Origin: Mesorhizobium sp. LSJC280B00
Lineage (GTDB): Bacteria > Pseudomonadota > Alphaproteobacteria > Rhizobiales > Rhizobiaceae
Reading direction: 5' to 3'
NCBI RefSeq assembly: GCF_000502835.1
Contig: NZ_AYVL01000023.1
Coordinates: 11,752-57,574 of the forward strand
Length of the DNA: 45,823 nt
Shown here piece by piece: positions 23,522 through 32,338 of the stretch (the first letter of the stretch is position 1; each line of letters starts with the position of its first letter). The notes beneath the pieces were generated by a model. That model ran no database searches and was not told where the DNA came from. It saw only the letters and a list, made by a program, of their open reading frames with translations. The position numbers and the translations under genes are program-made.

Positions 23522-24297
23522 CTGTCAATAGCTACCTCGTATCCCGTGCAAGCGACGCGGTGCTCTCGGCCGACGAGAAGGCCTCGATCGCGACCTCGGT
23601 CACGACCTTGAGCTCCCGGCTGGCCAGTTATTTCACGGTCGCCGGTGATGGCCTAACGTCGCATTTCCGGTTCGGCTCGCACACCCGTGGCACGATCCTT
23701 CCCCGCAAGATGGATGCGCACTCGGACGTTGACTACATGATCGTTTTTGAAAAAGGCGGACTGAACCCACAGACCTACCTCACCCGACTGCGTAAGTTCG
23801 CCGAGCAGAAATACGCCAACTCCGAACTCTACCAATCGAGCCCCACGGTGGTGCTGGAGCTCAACCATATCAAGTTCGACCTAGTGCCCGCCTTGTTCTC
23901 GTGGGGCACGACGTATCAGATCCCCAAGGGTCCCGATGAGTGGCAAAGCACGAACCCGAACGATTTCAACAGCACGCTCGAGACTGTCAACGGCAACAAT
24001 TCCTATTTGATCAAGCCAACCGTCCGCCTCGTCAAATTCTGGAACGCAGAAGCCGGCTATGTCTACGATTCGTACGGCCTCGAAAAATGGATCGTCGGCC
24101 TGGGCTTTTATGGCTGCTACACCCAGAAGGACTACTTCTTCAAAGTGTTCGAGAACCTGTCGGCGAACGAAGTGGCCCAATGGCGCAACGACAAGATCAC
24201 GCGCGCCAAGGACATCATCGCCAGGGTCCGCAAGTACGAAGCCGATGACATGCCGAATTCGGCTGAGATCGAGGTCAAGAAGCTTGTCCCGGCATAG
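23518..24297 (+). CDS. CD-NTase/SMODS cyclic-nucleotide synthase of CBASS
   Basis: 259 residues. Nucleotidyltransferase marks: Gly53-Ser54 in RFGSHTRGTI, Asp70 and Asp72 in HSDVDYMIVFEKGG, and the third acid Asp121 in HIKFDLVPAL. The C-terminal SMODS-type helical part has NNSYLIKPTVRLVKFWNAEA and LEKWIVGLGFYGCY. On phage infection it would make a cyclic di- or trinucleotide that activates the SLATT protein. It lacks Cap2/Cap3 or HORMA/TRIP13 genes next to it, so this is a minimal type I-like CBASS. It ends with no clear terminator. Confidence 0.87.
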   Translation: MTVNSYLVSRASDAVLSADEKASIATSVTTLSSRLASYFTVAGDGLTSHFRFGSHTRGTILPRKMDAHSDVDYMIVFEKGGLNPQTYLTRLRKFAEQKYANSELYQSSPTVVLELNHIKFDLVPALFSWGTTYQIPKGPDEWQSTNPNDFNSTLETVNGNNSYLIKPTVRLVKFWNAEAGYVYDSYGLEKWIVGLGFYGCYTQKDYFFKVFENLSANEVAQWRNDKITRAKDIIARVRKYEADDMPNSAEIEVKKLVPA

Positions 24298-24693
24298 CGA
24301 GCGAGAGCTCTTCCGTTCCGGCCAACGCGGCTGAGCCTGCTGTCCCTGTAAACGCGATCATGCGCATCAGTGATCGCAGGCCGGTCAAATGCCGTGTCCC
24401 CTCCCCGTCGTTGGAGTGAGCACCTTGAGCGAAGCCAGGTCAACCTGTCCAACGTGCCCCACGCCTCTGTGATTGGGACATGCGCCGACGCTCCAAACCA
24501 CCTATCAGTCGCGTCGACCTAACCTAGGAAACCTGTTGAGGCTCCGCGACAACTCGAGCTTCGGGCGGCGATTGGCGGGTTAACGCTGGGGACTTTGTCC
24601 GAACAATCTAGTCCTATTTCGGACGAGATCACGGTTGAGACATCAGAAATATGCTACGAATTTCGGACAAGCCTCACAAACAATAAGCCGCGG
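24298..24693. other. Intergenic region between CBASS and scpB
   Basis: About 395 bases between two convergent genes. No frame with a good start or domain, and no recognisable insertion sequence end. It is the boundary between the defence island and the recombinase block. Confidence 0.4.
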
Positions 24694-25416
24694 CTATTCG
24701 TCGAGTTCGCCTCCGACACCCTCTCGGACGCCCGCAAAGTCCGGCATGATCTCCCCCGCCAGCAGCTTCTCCTTCGACAGCAGCCCGGCATCCTCGAGCG
24801 CCTCGAAATCCGGCAAATCGCGCAACGTGTCGAGCCCGAACTCCAGCAGGAATTCTTTGGTCGTGACATAAGTGTAGGGCGCTCCCGGCGTCGGGCTACG
24901 CGGACCGGAAGCGATCAGGCCGGCACCGCGCAGATGACCAATAAAATCGCGACTGATCTCCTTGCCGAAGAAAGACGACAACTCGGCTCGGGTGATCGGC
25001 TGGAAGTAGCCGATGCACATCAGCACCAGCACCTCTGACTGCGTGAGGTCTGCCGCGCGCTCGCTACCGCCGACTGCACTGCGGATGGCGTCTGCATAGG
25101 CAGGCCGGGTCAGGTGCTTCCATCCACCGGCGACGGCGACGAGGTCATAGGGTCGACCGCGCAGTTCTTCGCGGATGTCGTCGATGAGGAGATCAATGCT
25201 GCAGCTTTTGCCGACGATGCGGGCGAGCGTTTCGCGGTTGACCGGCTCGCTCGCCGCAAAAATCGTTGCCTCGACGCGATGCATCCATTCGCGCCAGCGC
25301 GCCTCCGGCGGCAGGTGATCCAGCTCCCGGTCAAACAGCTGGTCAGCTGATCGCCGTTCGCCTGATCGACGCTCATCTGACCGGCTCCCTCCTCGCCTGC
25401 GCACTGCCTCCGCCAT
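24694..25416 (-). CDS. scpB: ScpB-like segregation protein (accessory copy)
   Basis: 240 residues. After an Arg-rich start of about 30 residues come WMHRVEATIFAASEPVNRET, then LARIVGKSCSIDLLIDDIRE, and the second winged helix SEVLVLMCIGYFQPITRAEL, SRDFIGHLRGAGLIASGPRS and PYTYVTTKEFLLEFGLDTLR. This is the ScpB family, the winged-helix subunit of the SMC-ScpAB condensin. No scpA is next to it. It instead follows a DUF1403 gene, beside vapBC and a tyrosine recombinase, a grouping I recall from rhizobial plasmids and islands. A role in element maintenance is therefore more likely than housekeeping segregation. Confidence 0.8.
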   Translation of the reverse strand: MAEAVRRRGGSRSDERRSGERRSADQLFDRELDHLPPEARWREWMHRVEATIFAASEPVNRETLARIVGKSCSIDLLIDDIREELRGRPYDLVAVAGGWKHLTRPAYADAIRSAVGGSERAADLTQSEVLVLMCIGYFQPITRAELSSFFGKEISRDFIGHLRGAGLIASGPRSPTPGAPYTYVTTKEFLLEFGLDTLRDLPDFEALEDAGLLSKEKLLAGEIMPDFAGVREGVGGELDE

Positions 25417-25421
25417 GATCG

Positions 25422-26451
25422 TCAGATCCCGTAGATGCGGAAGGCCGGGCGGCCGGACAGCTCGCGCACGGCGCCGAGTTCGACCAGCCGGTCGAACAGG
25501 CGACGAAGGCCGCGGTCGCTCATGCCGGCGATCTGTTGTGATGCCACGGTCGCATCGTCAGACAAGAGTTGCTCCACCACGGTCCGCCGCCTTGGCCCTG
25601 AGTTTTGGGGCGACGGCAAGCAGCCGGCCCGCTCGGCGCTCGAGCTCGGCGAAAAGATCGATGGCGCGCAGCGCAGCGCGCGCCTGGGCGGCCAGCAGAC
25701 TTTTGGCACGTTCAGGATTTGTCTCAATTCCTGTCGCCACAGAGCCGGCTGCCGATCGGCGCGGGCGCGCGCTTGCGCCCAGGGCCGCTTCAGCGCCCAG
25801 CAGCGGCACCGCGTGTGCCCAGCCCAGCCGCTGCGCCAGCAGGGCGTCGGCGAGCCAGCATCCGAAGGCTCGTGCGAAGCCATATTTTTCGGCGGCCGTG
25901 AACGCGCCGGTCAGCATGCCGACCATTCCGATACCTGCGGAAAGCTGTCGAAGCTCGTCCGCCAGGTCGCTGACTGCGTTGTCGTCGCGGCGGAGACCGA
26001 GGTCATCCAGCACCGCGCCGATGCTCGCCTCGGTCAGCAGTTTCTCGGCAGGCGTGCCGGCCAGCCGGCGCCAAGCCAGCAGCATCGATCCGGCGGGACC
26101 GACGGACAAAAAATCGCCCGGTCGTGTGAGCAGCACGGCGTCGCGCAGCGCGCTTTCATCCTCGACGCGGCCGGCCTGTTTTGCTGTTGCCGCGGCCGCT
26201 GAAAGCGCCAGCCGCTACCGCCAGGCGCCGGCCCACCGCTCCTGCCGGCGGACCACCGCATCGAGCGCGCCGATGGCAGCGCCGACAGTGATGGCAATGT
26301 CCTCGAATTCTTTTCCCGCAAGGCCTTGCGCATCCGCGACGGCTCGGCGCAGCCAGGCCGGCACTGTTGCCATCGGCACGGTCGAAGGGGCACCGGCAAG
26401 CGTGGCGTAGTGGTGCGGAGAGGGTTTGGGCCGCAGAATCATCGAAAACAA
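25422..26451 (-). pseudogene. DUF1403 family gene broken by a stop and a frameshift
   Basis: Three pieces make one protein. Piece 1 starts MFSMILRPKPSP at 26451 and reaches WAGAWR, then TAG where the family has Gln (WRQRLAL). Piece 2 in the same frame runs RLALSAAAATAKQAGRVEDE to APKLRAKAADR at about 25580. The end of the family (VVEQLLSDDATVASQQIAGM, SDRGLRRLFDRLVELGAVRE, FRIYGI) then lies in another frame, so one base was gained or two lost. The gene ends just before scpB. DUF1403 function is not known. The double damage suggests decay, though base-calling errors cannot be excluded. Confidence 0.75.
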
Positions 26452-26519
26452 GATGAATCACGGCGGCGCTTTTAGCAACAAAAATGGACAAAAAGCGCTG
26501 CGCCTGTCGAAACTGTAAA

Positions 26520-26548
26520 ACGAATGATAATGTTGCATTATCATTCGT
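26520..26548. promoter_or_regulatory. Perfect palindrome upstream of vapBC
   Basis: ACGAATGATAATG and CATTATCATTCGT are exact complements around TTG: 13-base arms, 3-base loop. It lies 64 bases before the vapB start and is far more AT-rich than its surroundings. It is the likely operator where the VapB-VapC complex represses its own promoter. It could also be a transcription-ending hairpin. Two copies of GGTAGAAT (near 26573 and 26591) lie between it and the gene. Confidence 0.5.
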
Positions 26549-26611
26549 TGTATACGAGGGCTAGGGGACCATGGTAGAATACGCCAGAAAGGTAGAATTT
26601 TGGAGTCTTTC

Positions 26612-26869
26612 GTGTCCCTGAACATCAAAAATCCGGCCACCGTTGCTCTCGCCGATGAACTCGCACGCCGCCAGGGTATCAGTAAGACAGCAGCCATTCA
26701 TCAGGCCCTTAGCGAGCGCTTGCATCGCTTGGGCTTTGGAGAGACCGCTCAGGAGCGTCTGCTGGCAGAATTGCGCGCCATCCGAGAAAGAGTTGCACGA
26801 TTGCCTGAACTGGATAGTCGCAGCGACGAGGAGATCATCGGGTATGACGAGCATGGAATCCCTAATTGA
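26612..26869 (+). CDS. vapB: VapB-type antitoxin
   Basis: Starting at GTG (26612), 7 bases after GGAG, gives 85 residues: SLNIKNPATVALADELARRQ, then GISKTAAIHQALSERLHRLG. It is the PSK/Rv0623-like antitoxin family: an N-terminal ribbon-helix-helix-like DNA-binding part and an extended C-terminus (DEEIIGYDEHGIPN) that would wrap round the toxin. A TTG at 26600 is also in frame. The stop overlaps the vapC ATG (TGATG). Confidence 0.82.
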   Translation: MSLNIKNPATVALADELARRQGISKTAAIHQALSERLHRLGFGETAQERLLAELRAIRERVARLPELDSRSDEEIIGYDEHGIPN

Positions 26870-27255
26870 TGGTGATCGATACCTCAGCCGTTGTAGCGAT
26901 CCTTCGGAGCGAGCCTGAGGCAGCAAGGCTGGAACGAGCGCTGGTCTTGGACCCAATCCGTCTGGTCCCGGCAACCTGCGTGCTCGAGGCACGCATGGTG
27001 CTGGTCAGCAGGCGCGGCGAACACGTATTGGCCGAGATCGATCTTTGGCTGCGCAAAATCGAGGCCGACATCATTCCTGTCGACTCCGAATTGGTTGATC
27101 TTGCGACCCAGGGTTGGCTGGCCTACGGCCAGGGCCACCATCCGGCGGCGCTGAATTTTGCCGATTGCCTGTCCTATGCTTTGGCAAAGCGTGCGGATGA
27201 ACCGCTGCTTTTCGTCGGCAAAGACTTCTCCCAAACGGATATCGAAGCGGCATGA
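26869..27255 (+). CDS. vapC: VapC PIN-domain toxin
   Basis: About 128 residues starting MVIDTSAVVAILRSEPEAAR. PIN acids: Asp4 in VIDTSA, Glu in CVLEARMVL, Asp in LNFADCLSYALAK and Asp in LFVGKDFSQTD. This is a complete RNase toxin that would cut a tRNA or rRNA when VapB is lost. Its stop overlaps the start of the tyrosine recombinase (ATGA), so toxin, antitoxin and recombinase are in one transcript. This should stabilise the element. Confidence 0.87.
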   Translation: MVIDTSAVVAILRSEPEAARLERALVLDPIRLVPATCVLEARMVLVSRRGEHVLAEIDLWLRKIEADIIPVDSELVDLATQGWLAYGQGHHPAALNFADCLSYALAKRADEPLLFVGKDFSQTDIEAA

Positions 27256-28385
27256 GCATGGCTGGCGACGCGCAACGATCATCGGCTGCTTCCGGCGATG
27301 ACGACATGCCCGACATCGTCGATATCGTCATGCAGATGGGCGATGCCGACCTAGCCTCGTCCCCTCCCCTTCCAGCCATTGCCAATCCCAGCCTGCCTGC
27401 GCATCTTGAGGCGCTCGCCGGCCGCGCGCGCGATTATATCGAGGCGGCGAGTTCGGCCAACACGCGCCGCGCCTACGCAGCCGACTGGAAGCACTTTTGC
27501 GCCTGGGCGCGCCGGCAGGGTCTGGAAGTGCTCCCACCTGATCCGCAGACCGTCGGGCTCTACATCACCGCCTGCGCGTCAGGTACGGCCACTGGCGACA
27601 AAAAGCCCAACACCGTTTCAACTATCGAGCGCCGGCTTTCGTCGCTCTCCTGGAATTTTGCCCAGCGCGGCCAGCCGCTGGACCGCAAGGACCGGCATAT
27701 CGCCACGGTGATGGCTGGCGTTCGCAACACCCACGCCTCCCCTCCCCGGCAGAAGGAAGCGATCCTGCCCGAGGATCTGATCGCCATGCTCGAGACCCTC
27801 GACCGCGGCACGCTGCGTGGTCTGCGCGACCGCGCCATGCTGCTTCTGGGTTTTGCCGGCGGCCTTCGCCGATCCGAAATCGTCGGGCTCGACATTGGTC
27901 GCGACCAGACCGAGGATTCTTCGGGCTGGATTGAGTTTTTTCCTGACAAGGGCGTGCTGGTGACCCTGCGCGGCAAAACCGGCTGGCGCGAGGTCGAGGT
28001 CGGCCGCGGCTCCTCCGACGCCACCTGCCCGGTGGCCGCTCTGCAGACCTGGCTAAGACTGGCGCACATTGCGCACGGACCTCTGTTCCGGCGCGTTGCT
28101 GGTCAAGGCAGAGCCGTCGGTGCCGATCGCTTGAACGACCAGGAGGTCGCACGCCTGGTCAAGCGCGCGGCCCTGGCCGCCGGCGTGCGCGGCGATCTGT
28201 CGGAGGGCGAACGGGCCAAGAAATTCGCCGGCCACTCCCTGCGGGCCGGCCTCGCCTCGTCGGCCGAGGTCGACGAACGCTATGTGCAACAGCAGCTCGG
28301 TCACGCCTCGGCCGAGATGACTCGAAAGTATCAGCGCCGGCGCGATCGTTTCCGCGTCAATCTCACCAAGGCGTCCGGGCTCTGA
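27252..28385 (+). CDS. Tyrosine site-specific recombinase (XerC/D-like integrase)
   Basis: 377 residues. The N-terminal SAM-like core-binding domain is at about 65-165 (SSANTRRAYAADWKHFCAWA), the catalytic domain from about 180. Catalytic set: Arg in FAGGLRRSEIVGLD, Lys in LRGKTGW, His-x-x-Arg in GHSLRAGLAS, His in QQLGHASAEM, Tyr in TRKYQRRRDRF. All are present, so it should be active. Its last 23 bases are copied exactly at 34310-34332, which suggests that the gene's 3' end carries the attachment site. It is coupled to vapBC. Confidence 0.88.
   Translation: MSMAGDAQRSSAASGDDDMPDIVDIVMQMGDADLASSPPLPAIANPSLPAHLEALAGRARDYIEAASSANTRRAYAADWKHFCAWARRQGLEVLPPDPQTVGLYITACASGTATGDKKPNTVSTIERRLSSLSWNFAQRGQPLDRKDRHIATVMAGVRNTHASPPRQKEAILPEDLIAMLETLDRGTLRGLRDRAMLLLGFAGGLRRSEIVGLDIGRDQTEDSSGWIEFFPDKGVLVTLRGKTGWREVEVGRGSSDATCPVAALQTWLRLAHIAHGPLFRRVAGQGRAVGADRLNDQEVARLVKRAALAAGVRGDLSEGERAKKFAGHSLRAGLASSAEVDERYVQQQLGHASAEMTRKYQRRRDRFRVNLTKASGL
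28361..28383. repeat. Left copy of a 23-base direct repeat (att-like)
   Basis: Identical to 34310-34332: begins TCTCACCAAGGCG and ends CCGGGCTCT. It lies at the 3' end of the recombinase gene and covers the codons of its last eight residues. After it both copies continue with an A-run and then CCCCTCCCCTG, with small gaps. The two copies bracket 5.9 kb. Confidence 0.6.
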
Positions 28386-28430
28386 AAAGCCCCCTCCCCT
28401 GCCCCGTTTTGTCCGCTGGGATGAGGCGGT

Positions 28431-28630
28431 CAGATCTCAGGCGATAACAATACCTCATCGAGCACAGCGAGCGCTGTATCCAGACTATCGGCGGCCGACG
28501 CTTCGTAGTCAGGCATGATCATCAACTGCGTTATGGCACGGCCCACAAATTCCGGGTTTAGCTTTTCCAACCGATCCTTGGTCCGGGAGACCTGTTCCGG
28601 GAATGCGCGCAGATTGAAGCGAACAAATGA
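28431..28630 (-). pseudogene. C-terminal remnant of an unknown protein
   Basis: On the minus strand an open frame reads FVRFNLRAFPEQVSRTKDRL, EKLNPEFVGRAITQLMIMPD, YEASAADSLDTALAVLDEVL and then stops, with no start codon upstream. It appears coding by codon use but has been cut off by rearrangement next to the esterase gene. It resembles the tail of a helical protein; no family is recognised. Confidence 0.4.
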
Positions 28631-28639
28631 CGAGGTCTC

Positions 28640-30307
28640 TTATCCCCGACACGAATAGCTCGCGATCTCATCGGGATTTCCCTTACCGTCATAGGCAGCT
28701 TGAGTGGGATAAGCGCAGATCGGCTGGTGCTTGCCAGGGAATGCCTTGCTGCCAGCCGCGAGAGAGTCCGGAGCCTTGTCTTGGTTTATCCAGCCCTCGA
28801 TGGCGGCCAAAGGATCAAAGTCGTCGAAGGCTTGGCCATCGCCGCAGTGGGTCATCCCCGGGATTATGAACATGCGCACGAAACGGCGAGTCGCTTCCAA
28901 ATCGCCGCCGCCTGTGACCTCGACGACTTGCTTGTACCAGCGCACCAGATCGTTGGCCGAGAAGACCGGATCGGAAAGTCCCTGAAACAAGAGCAGCTTT
29001 CCACCGTGGGCAGCGAAGCTGGCGAGATACGTGCCGGTCGCATCATTGAGCTTGGCCGTATCCGCAACGCGTGCCGGATCCTTGTCGAAGTCGAACTTCA
29101 GGGGGTCAAAATTCGGCGCCGGGGGCGTCATGAAGTAGTATTGAAGCGAGCGGGCTCCCAGAACGATGTTGTTTGCATCCGACTGGGAAGTGGGGGATTT
29201 GCCCAGCTTCCACATTCTCCAGTCCGCGCCCGCAACGCCCGTATCATATGGCCAATCGCTGTAAAGCTTTTCGCCATCGGAGCTTTCCGGACCCGCGAAC
29301 GCGCGGCTCATGGCCTGCACTTGACCAGCCGTGAGGCAGCTGTCCGTCTTATCGCCTTGGCAGGACAGGACCTTTGGGTCGAACCGGCACTGCTGCCAGG
29401 CGTTGATGACGCCATCCTCAATGCCATCGCGGGCATCACAGGCAGCGAGAACCGCGTTGGCGACGAGGTTCAGATCCTGCTGGGAGAAGGCGCGGGATAG
29501 AATGGGATGGCCGGCCTCATCCTTGGGAGCGATGCTCATGTACTCGCGAGTATCCCAGGCTTGGGCAATGTTGGCGGCACTGAGACGAAAACCCGGGCTA
29601 CCTGCAACAATCCCGTCGAACTCGAGCGGATATCGCTGAGCCGCTATCAACGCCTCACGACCGCCATTCGAGCATCCCATGAACACCGACTTTTTCGGAG
29701 CCGCCCCATAGAACTTGGCCACCACCTGCTTCGAGACCGAAGTGACTTTGCCAATGGAGGCGTACGCAAAATCAATGCGTGCGGCTTGATCGACCCCGAA
29801 AGCCGGATCGGGGCTTGGGTGCCCGCCATCCATGCTTACAACAGCGTAGCCGCGCAAGAGCCCGGGAGCCGCGGTCGAGTTCCGGCAAGGAATGGTCCCG
29901 ACGGCCGGCGCCAGGAAGCCATCAACTGCGCCGCCGCCCTGGAAAAGGAACATGTCGTTCCAGGTCGTCGGAAGACGCACCTCAAACCGGGTGCCATATG
30001 ATTGACCATCGACCCCCTGGCGTTTCCCGATAACACCTCGGACAAGGCAGTGCCCGCCCACTTTTACCGCCTGAGGCGAGGCGCCGGTGAATGCAGTGAA
30101 GGGATCTGCGGGGATCTCCTGCGGCTTTTGAAGGCTAGCCTCGGTAAAGATCACGCTTGGAATTGTGAGCTTGGCGATGGACCGGCACGCCTGATCCGAC
30201 GCGTTTGCCGCCAGTGCAGGCGCACATACACATATGATCGCCAAAATCAGTGCCAGGGTGCACCCGCGGTCCCGCAGCTTGAGCCCGTTAGCCAAGAACA
30301 TACCCAT
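28640..30307 (-). CDS. Tannase/feruloyl esterase family secreted hydrolase
   Basis: 555 residues. An N-terminal signal peptide (CTLALILAIICVCAPALAA) directs export. Tannase marks: Ser in VFMGCSNGGREALIAAQRYP, Asp in LFQGLSDPVFS and His in MFIIPGMTHCGDG. Each of the Ser and His lies beside a Cys, the pair that forms the family's disulfide near the active site. Members split gallate or hydroxycinnamate esters of plant polyphenols. In a plant symbiont this fits digestion of plant wall or tannin material. No partners are near; the surroundings are IS debris. Confidence 0.85.
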   Translation of the reverse strand: MGMFLANGLKLRDRGCTLALILAIICVCAPALAANASDQACRSIAKLTIPSVIFTEASLQKPQEIPADPFTAFTGASPQAVKVGGHCLVRGVIGKRQGVDGQSYGTRFEVRLPTTWNDMFLFQGGGAVDGFLAPAVGTIPCRNSTAAPGLLRGYAVVSMDGGHPSPDPAFGVDQAARIDFAYASIGKVTSVSKQVVAKFYGAAPKKSVFMGCSNGGREALIAAQRYPLEFDGIVAGSPGFRLSAANIAQAWDTREYMSIAPKDEAGHPILSRAFSQQDLNLVANAVLAACDARDGIEDGVINAWQQCRFDPKVLSCQGDKTDSCLTAGQVQAMSRAFAGPESSDGEKLYSDWPYDTGVAGADWRMWKLGKSPTSQSDANNIVLGARSLQYYFMTPPAPNFDPLKFDFDKDPARVADTAKLNDATGTYLASFAAHGGKLLLFQGLSDPVFSANDLVRWYKQVVEVTGGGDLEATRRFVRMFIIPGMTHCGDGQAFDDFDPLAAIEGWINQDKAPDSLAAGSKAFPGKHQPICAYPTQAAYDGKGNPDEIASYSCRG

Positions 30308-30441
30308 CCTCCCTGGATGCCCCCGATAGCCCGAAAGCTGATCGCATTGGTAGCTAGTTGTGAGCTTTCAGAAGGTTATCCATCCGGTCCGAACCGGGAA
30401 AGCTGAGGTTGTCGAAGCTTCAGTGATTCCAGTGGGACCGG

Positions 30442-30684
30442 ATGAACATCCATAAGAGTACCCGTCTGACGCCGCTCGGTCGAGAGCGAATTGTAATGCA
30501 GGTCGAGAGCGGACAGACGCCTGAGGCCGTCGCCAAAGCCGCAGGCGTCTGCCCGCGGACGGTTCGCAAATGGCTCGACCGGTATCGCGCCGAGGAAATG
30601 CCAGGATTGCGGGATCGCTCATCTCGCCCTCATCGGCTGCGCCGGCCGACGCTGGTGCGCGCGAGCGGTTGGATGGGCTTCTGA
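30442..30684 (+). pseudogene. IS481-family transposase, N-terminal fragment
   Basis: Begins MNIHKSTRLTPLGRERIVMQ, then SGQTPEAVAKAAGVCPRTVR and KWLDRYRAEEMPGLRDRSSR. This is the standard helix-turn-helix head of IS481 transposases. The text then turns to unrelated sequence after RPHRLRRPT and stops, so the DDE domain is missing. A neighbouring frame (ERLDGLLTEMLAGNISRFIL...) takes over, marking the break point. Confidence 0.75.
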
Positions 30685-30771
30685 CCGAAATGTTGGCCGG
30701 TAACATAAGCCGCTTCATCTTGCTTCGCAAGTTCGAGCTCGGCAACAATTCCGCGGCGGCAAACCGGCTGC

Positions 30772-31305
30772 TTGACCGACTGGAGTTCCTGCGCGGTGGG
30801 TCTTGATCCGCAAGTGCTCGCCGGCATCCGCAACACCGCATCGCTCGCCTGCGTCGGCAGGGTGAGCGCTATGTTCACAGATGGCTTGCGCGATATCAGC
30901 TCGGATCGACGCTGGGCGATCCTTGCCGTTTGCGCCGTGGAATGGGAGGCGGCGGTCGCCGATGCCGTGGTCGAGACCCATGACCGGATCGTAAGGAAGA
31001 CCTGGCGAGAGACTAAGGAGGAAACGGGCTTGACGCTGCAGAGGCTCTATTCGGCCGACATATGCGAGCAATTCTATGAAGCGGACCGCGACGCCATTAG
31101 CCTCCTGCCGGTTTTCGTGGGTTTCGCGGGGTCGACAGAGACGGTGCGACTGAATGCCGAACACAGCGAGTTTCAGTGGGTCCCCTTCGATCAAGCGGTC
31201 AACATGGTTCCGTTTGCCGGGCAGCGGAACGTGCTCAGGCACGTCCAGAAAGAGTTCGTCGAGCAAGAGCCAAATCGCTGGCTGTTAATTCATCCGCCAC
31301 GCTAG
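30772..31305 (+). CDS. Nudix-like hydrolase with degenerate Nudix box
   Basis: 177 residues. The second half of a Nudix box is clear (TWRETKEETGLTL), and the rest fits dATP/dihydroneopterin-triphosphate pyrophosphohydrolases (ISLLPVFVGFAG, VRLNAEHSEFQWVPFDQAVN, NVLRHVQ). The first half, normally G then x5 then E, reads VADAVVETHDRIVRK and lacks both key residues. The first 60 residues do not look like a Nudix strand. It may be an N-terminally rearranged and inactive gene, as expected from the broken IS next to it. Confidence 0.5.
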   Translation: MTDWSSCAVGLDPQVLAGIRNTASLACVGRVSAMFTDGLRDISSDRRWAILAVCAVEWEAAVADAVVETHDRIVRKTWRETKEETGLTLQRLYSADICEQFYEADRDAISLLPVFVGFAGSTETVRLNAEHSEFQWVPFDQAVNMVPFAGQRNVLRHVQKEFVEQEPNRWLLIHPPR

Positions 31306-31349
31306 GCAGCCGGGACGACGCGAGCGGCCGATTCCCACCCCTCCGGGCC

Positions 31350-31683
31350 GTCAGGGAAGGTGGAAAATCGACCCAAAGCGTCCTCCAAGCGGCGAATTTC
31401 GAAGTAAGTTTTCCGCCTTGCTGGAACCCTGCACCTTCATAGAAGCGCAGAGTGGACTCCCTCCGATATCCAGTCGCCAACAGAACCTTGTAGCAATCGG
31501 CGTTCCATGCTTTGTCGAGCGCGGCATGAAGGACGGCGCGGCCCAGCCCAGTAGCCCAGTCCGGCGATGGTTGGCATCTGTCACGACGTTTTCGATTACC
31601 CCGTAAAGACGGGCTCCCCGGGACAAGTTGGGAACGATCGCGAGTGTGCAGGACGACACGAGCAGCCCTGCCATATCGACCAC
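31350..31683 (-). pseudogene. GNAT acetyltransferase gene with two frameshifts
   Basis: One frame holds MVDMAGLLVSSCTLAIVPNL, then GVIENVVTDANHRRTG. The next frame continues GLGRAVLHAALDKAWNADCY, KVLLATGYRRESTLRFYEGA and GFQQGGK. The end, TYFEIRRLEDALGRFSTFP, is in a third frame. Joined, these make an ordinary GNAT fold: IENVV, R.G.G acetyl-CoA loop, and the RFYE.AGF motif. It would acetylate a small amine or protein. At least two single-base changes are needed to restore it. Confidence 0.6.
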
Positions 31684-32015
31684 GAAGACAGTGATCCGAT
31701 TCGTATGATTGGAAAGTGGATAGTGACAGACCCTCAGCCTTCAAACCAACAACACACGAGCATGGGCGGGTAACCGCTGCATGTCGGTTGTCCACCCTAC
31801 TGAGACAGATGGGAACCGGACAGCTCGCGACCCTTTTCGGACCTTGGTTCGAGAAAGCTCTACCGGAAGCAAGATGTTCGTTCGTAACAAAATGGACCGA
31901 TCTCTGCTCTGTGGCGTGTGCGTTCAAGCCGCTCGGGGCGATACCCGCAGAAACCAGCGAGCTTACCATCGAACACCTGCTAAGCTCATTAGCAATGAAG
32001 CAACGAAGGTGGAGG

Positions 32016-32338
32016 CTAGGTGTTTAGTCCCGGCATTTGATGGGTGGGATCGAGTCGGAACCGTTCGGGCTCTTTTGCCCAGATTTTGCAGATGAACTCG
32101 TAGGGTGTTAGGCCCTTGAAGGTCTTAAGCCGGCGCGCGAAATTGTAAGCTAAGATGAAGTCGGCGAGATGCCGGCGCAGTTGATCGTGATCGTCATAGT
32201 GGAAGCGCTTGACGGTGGCGTCCTTGATGGTCCGATTCATCCGCTCGACCTGGCCGTTCGCCCAGGGATGGTTGATCTTTGTGAGCCGGTGCTCGATGCC
32301 ATGTTCGTCGCAGATGCCGTCGAAGATGTGCTGAAGGG
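32016..32338 (-). pseudogene. IS481/IS3-type transposase, C-terminal DDE remnant
   Basis: On the minus strand the frame includes DEHGIEHRLTKINHPWANGQ, then VERMNRTIKDATVKRFHYDD and LADFILAYNFARRLKTFKGL. This is the end of the integrase core (the N-x-x-E part of the DDE set is NGQVERMNR). The 5' part is missing; it ends abruptly at about 32338, where a different transposase remnant begins on the other strand. Confidence 0.75.

Noticed and set aside
25415..26410. A 331-codon plus-strand open frame rich in Ser, Arg and Ala
   Set aside because: Antisense to the DUF1403 pieces; composition is typical of a shadow frame.
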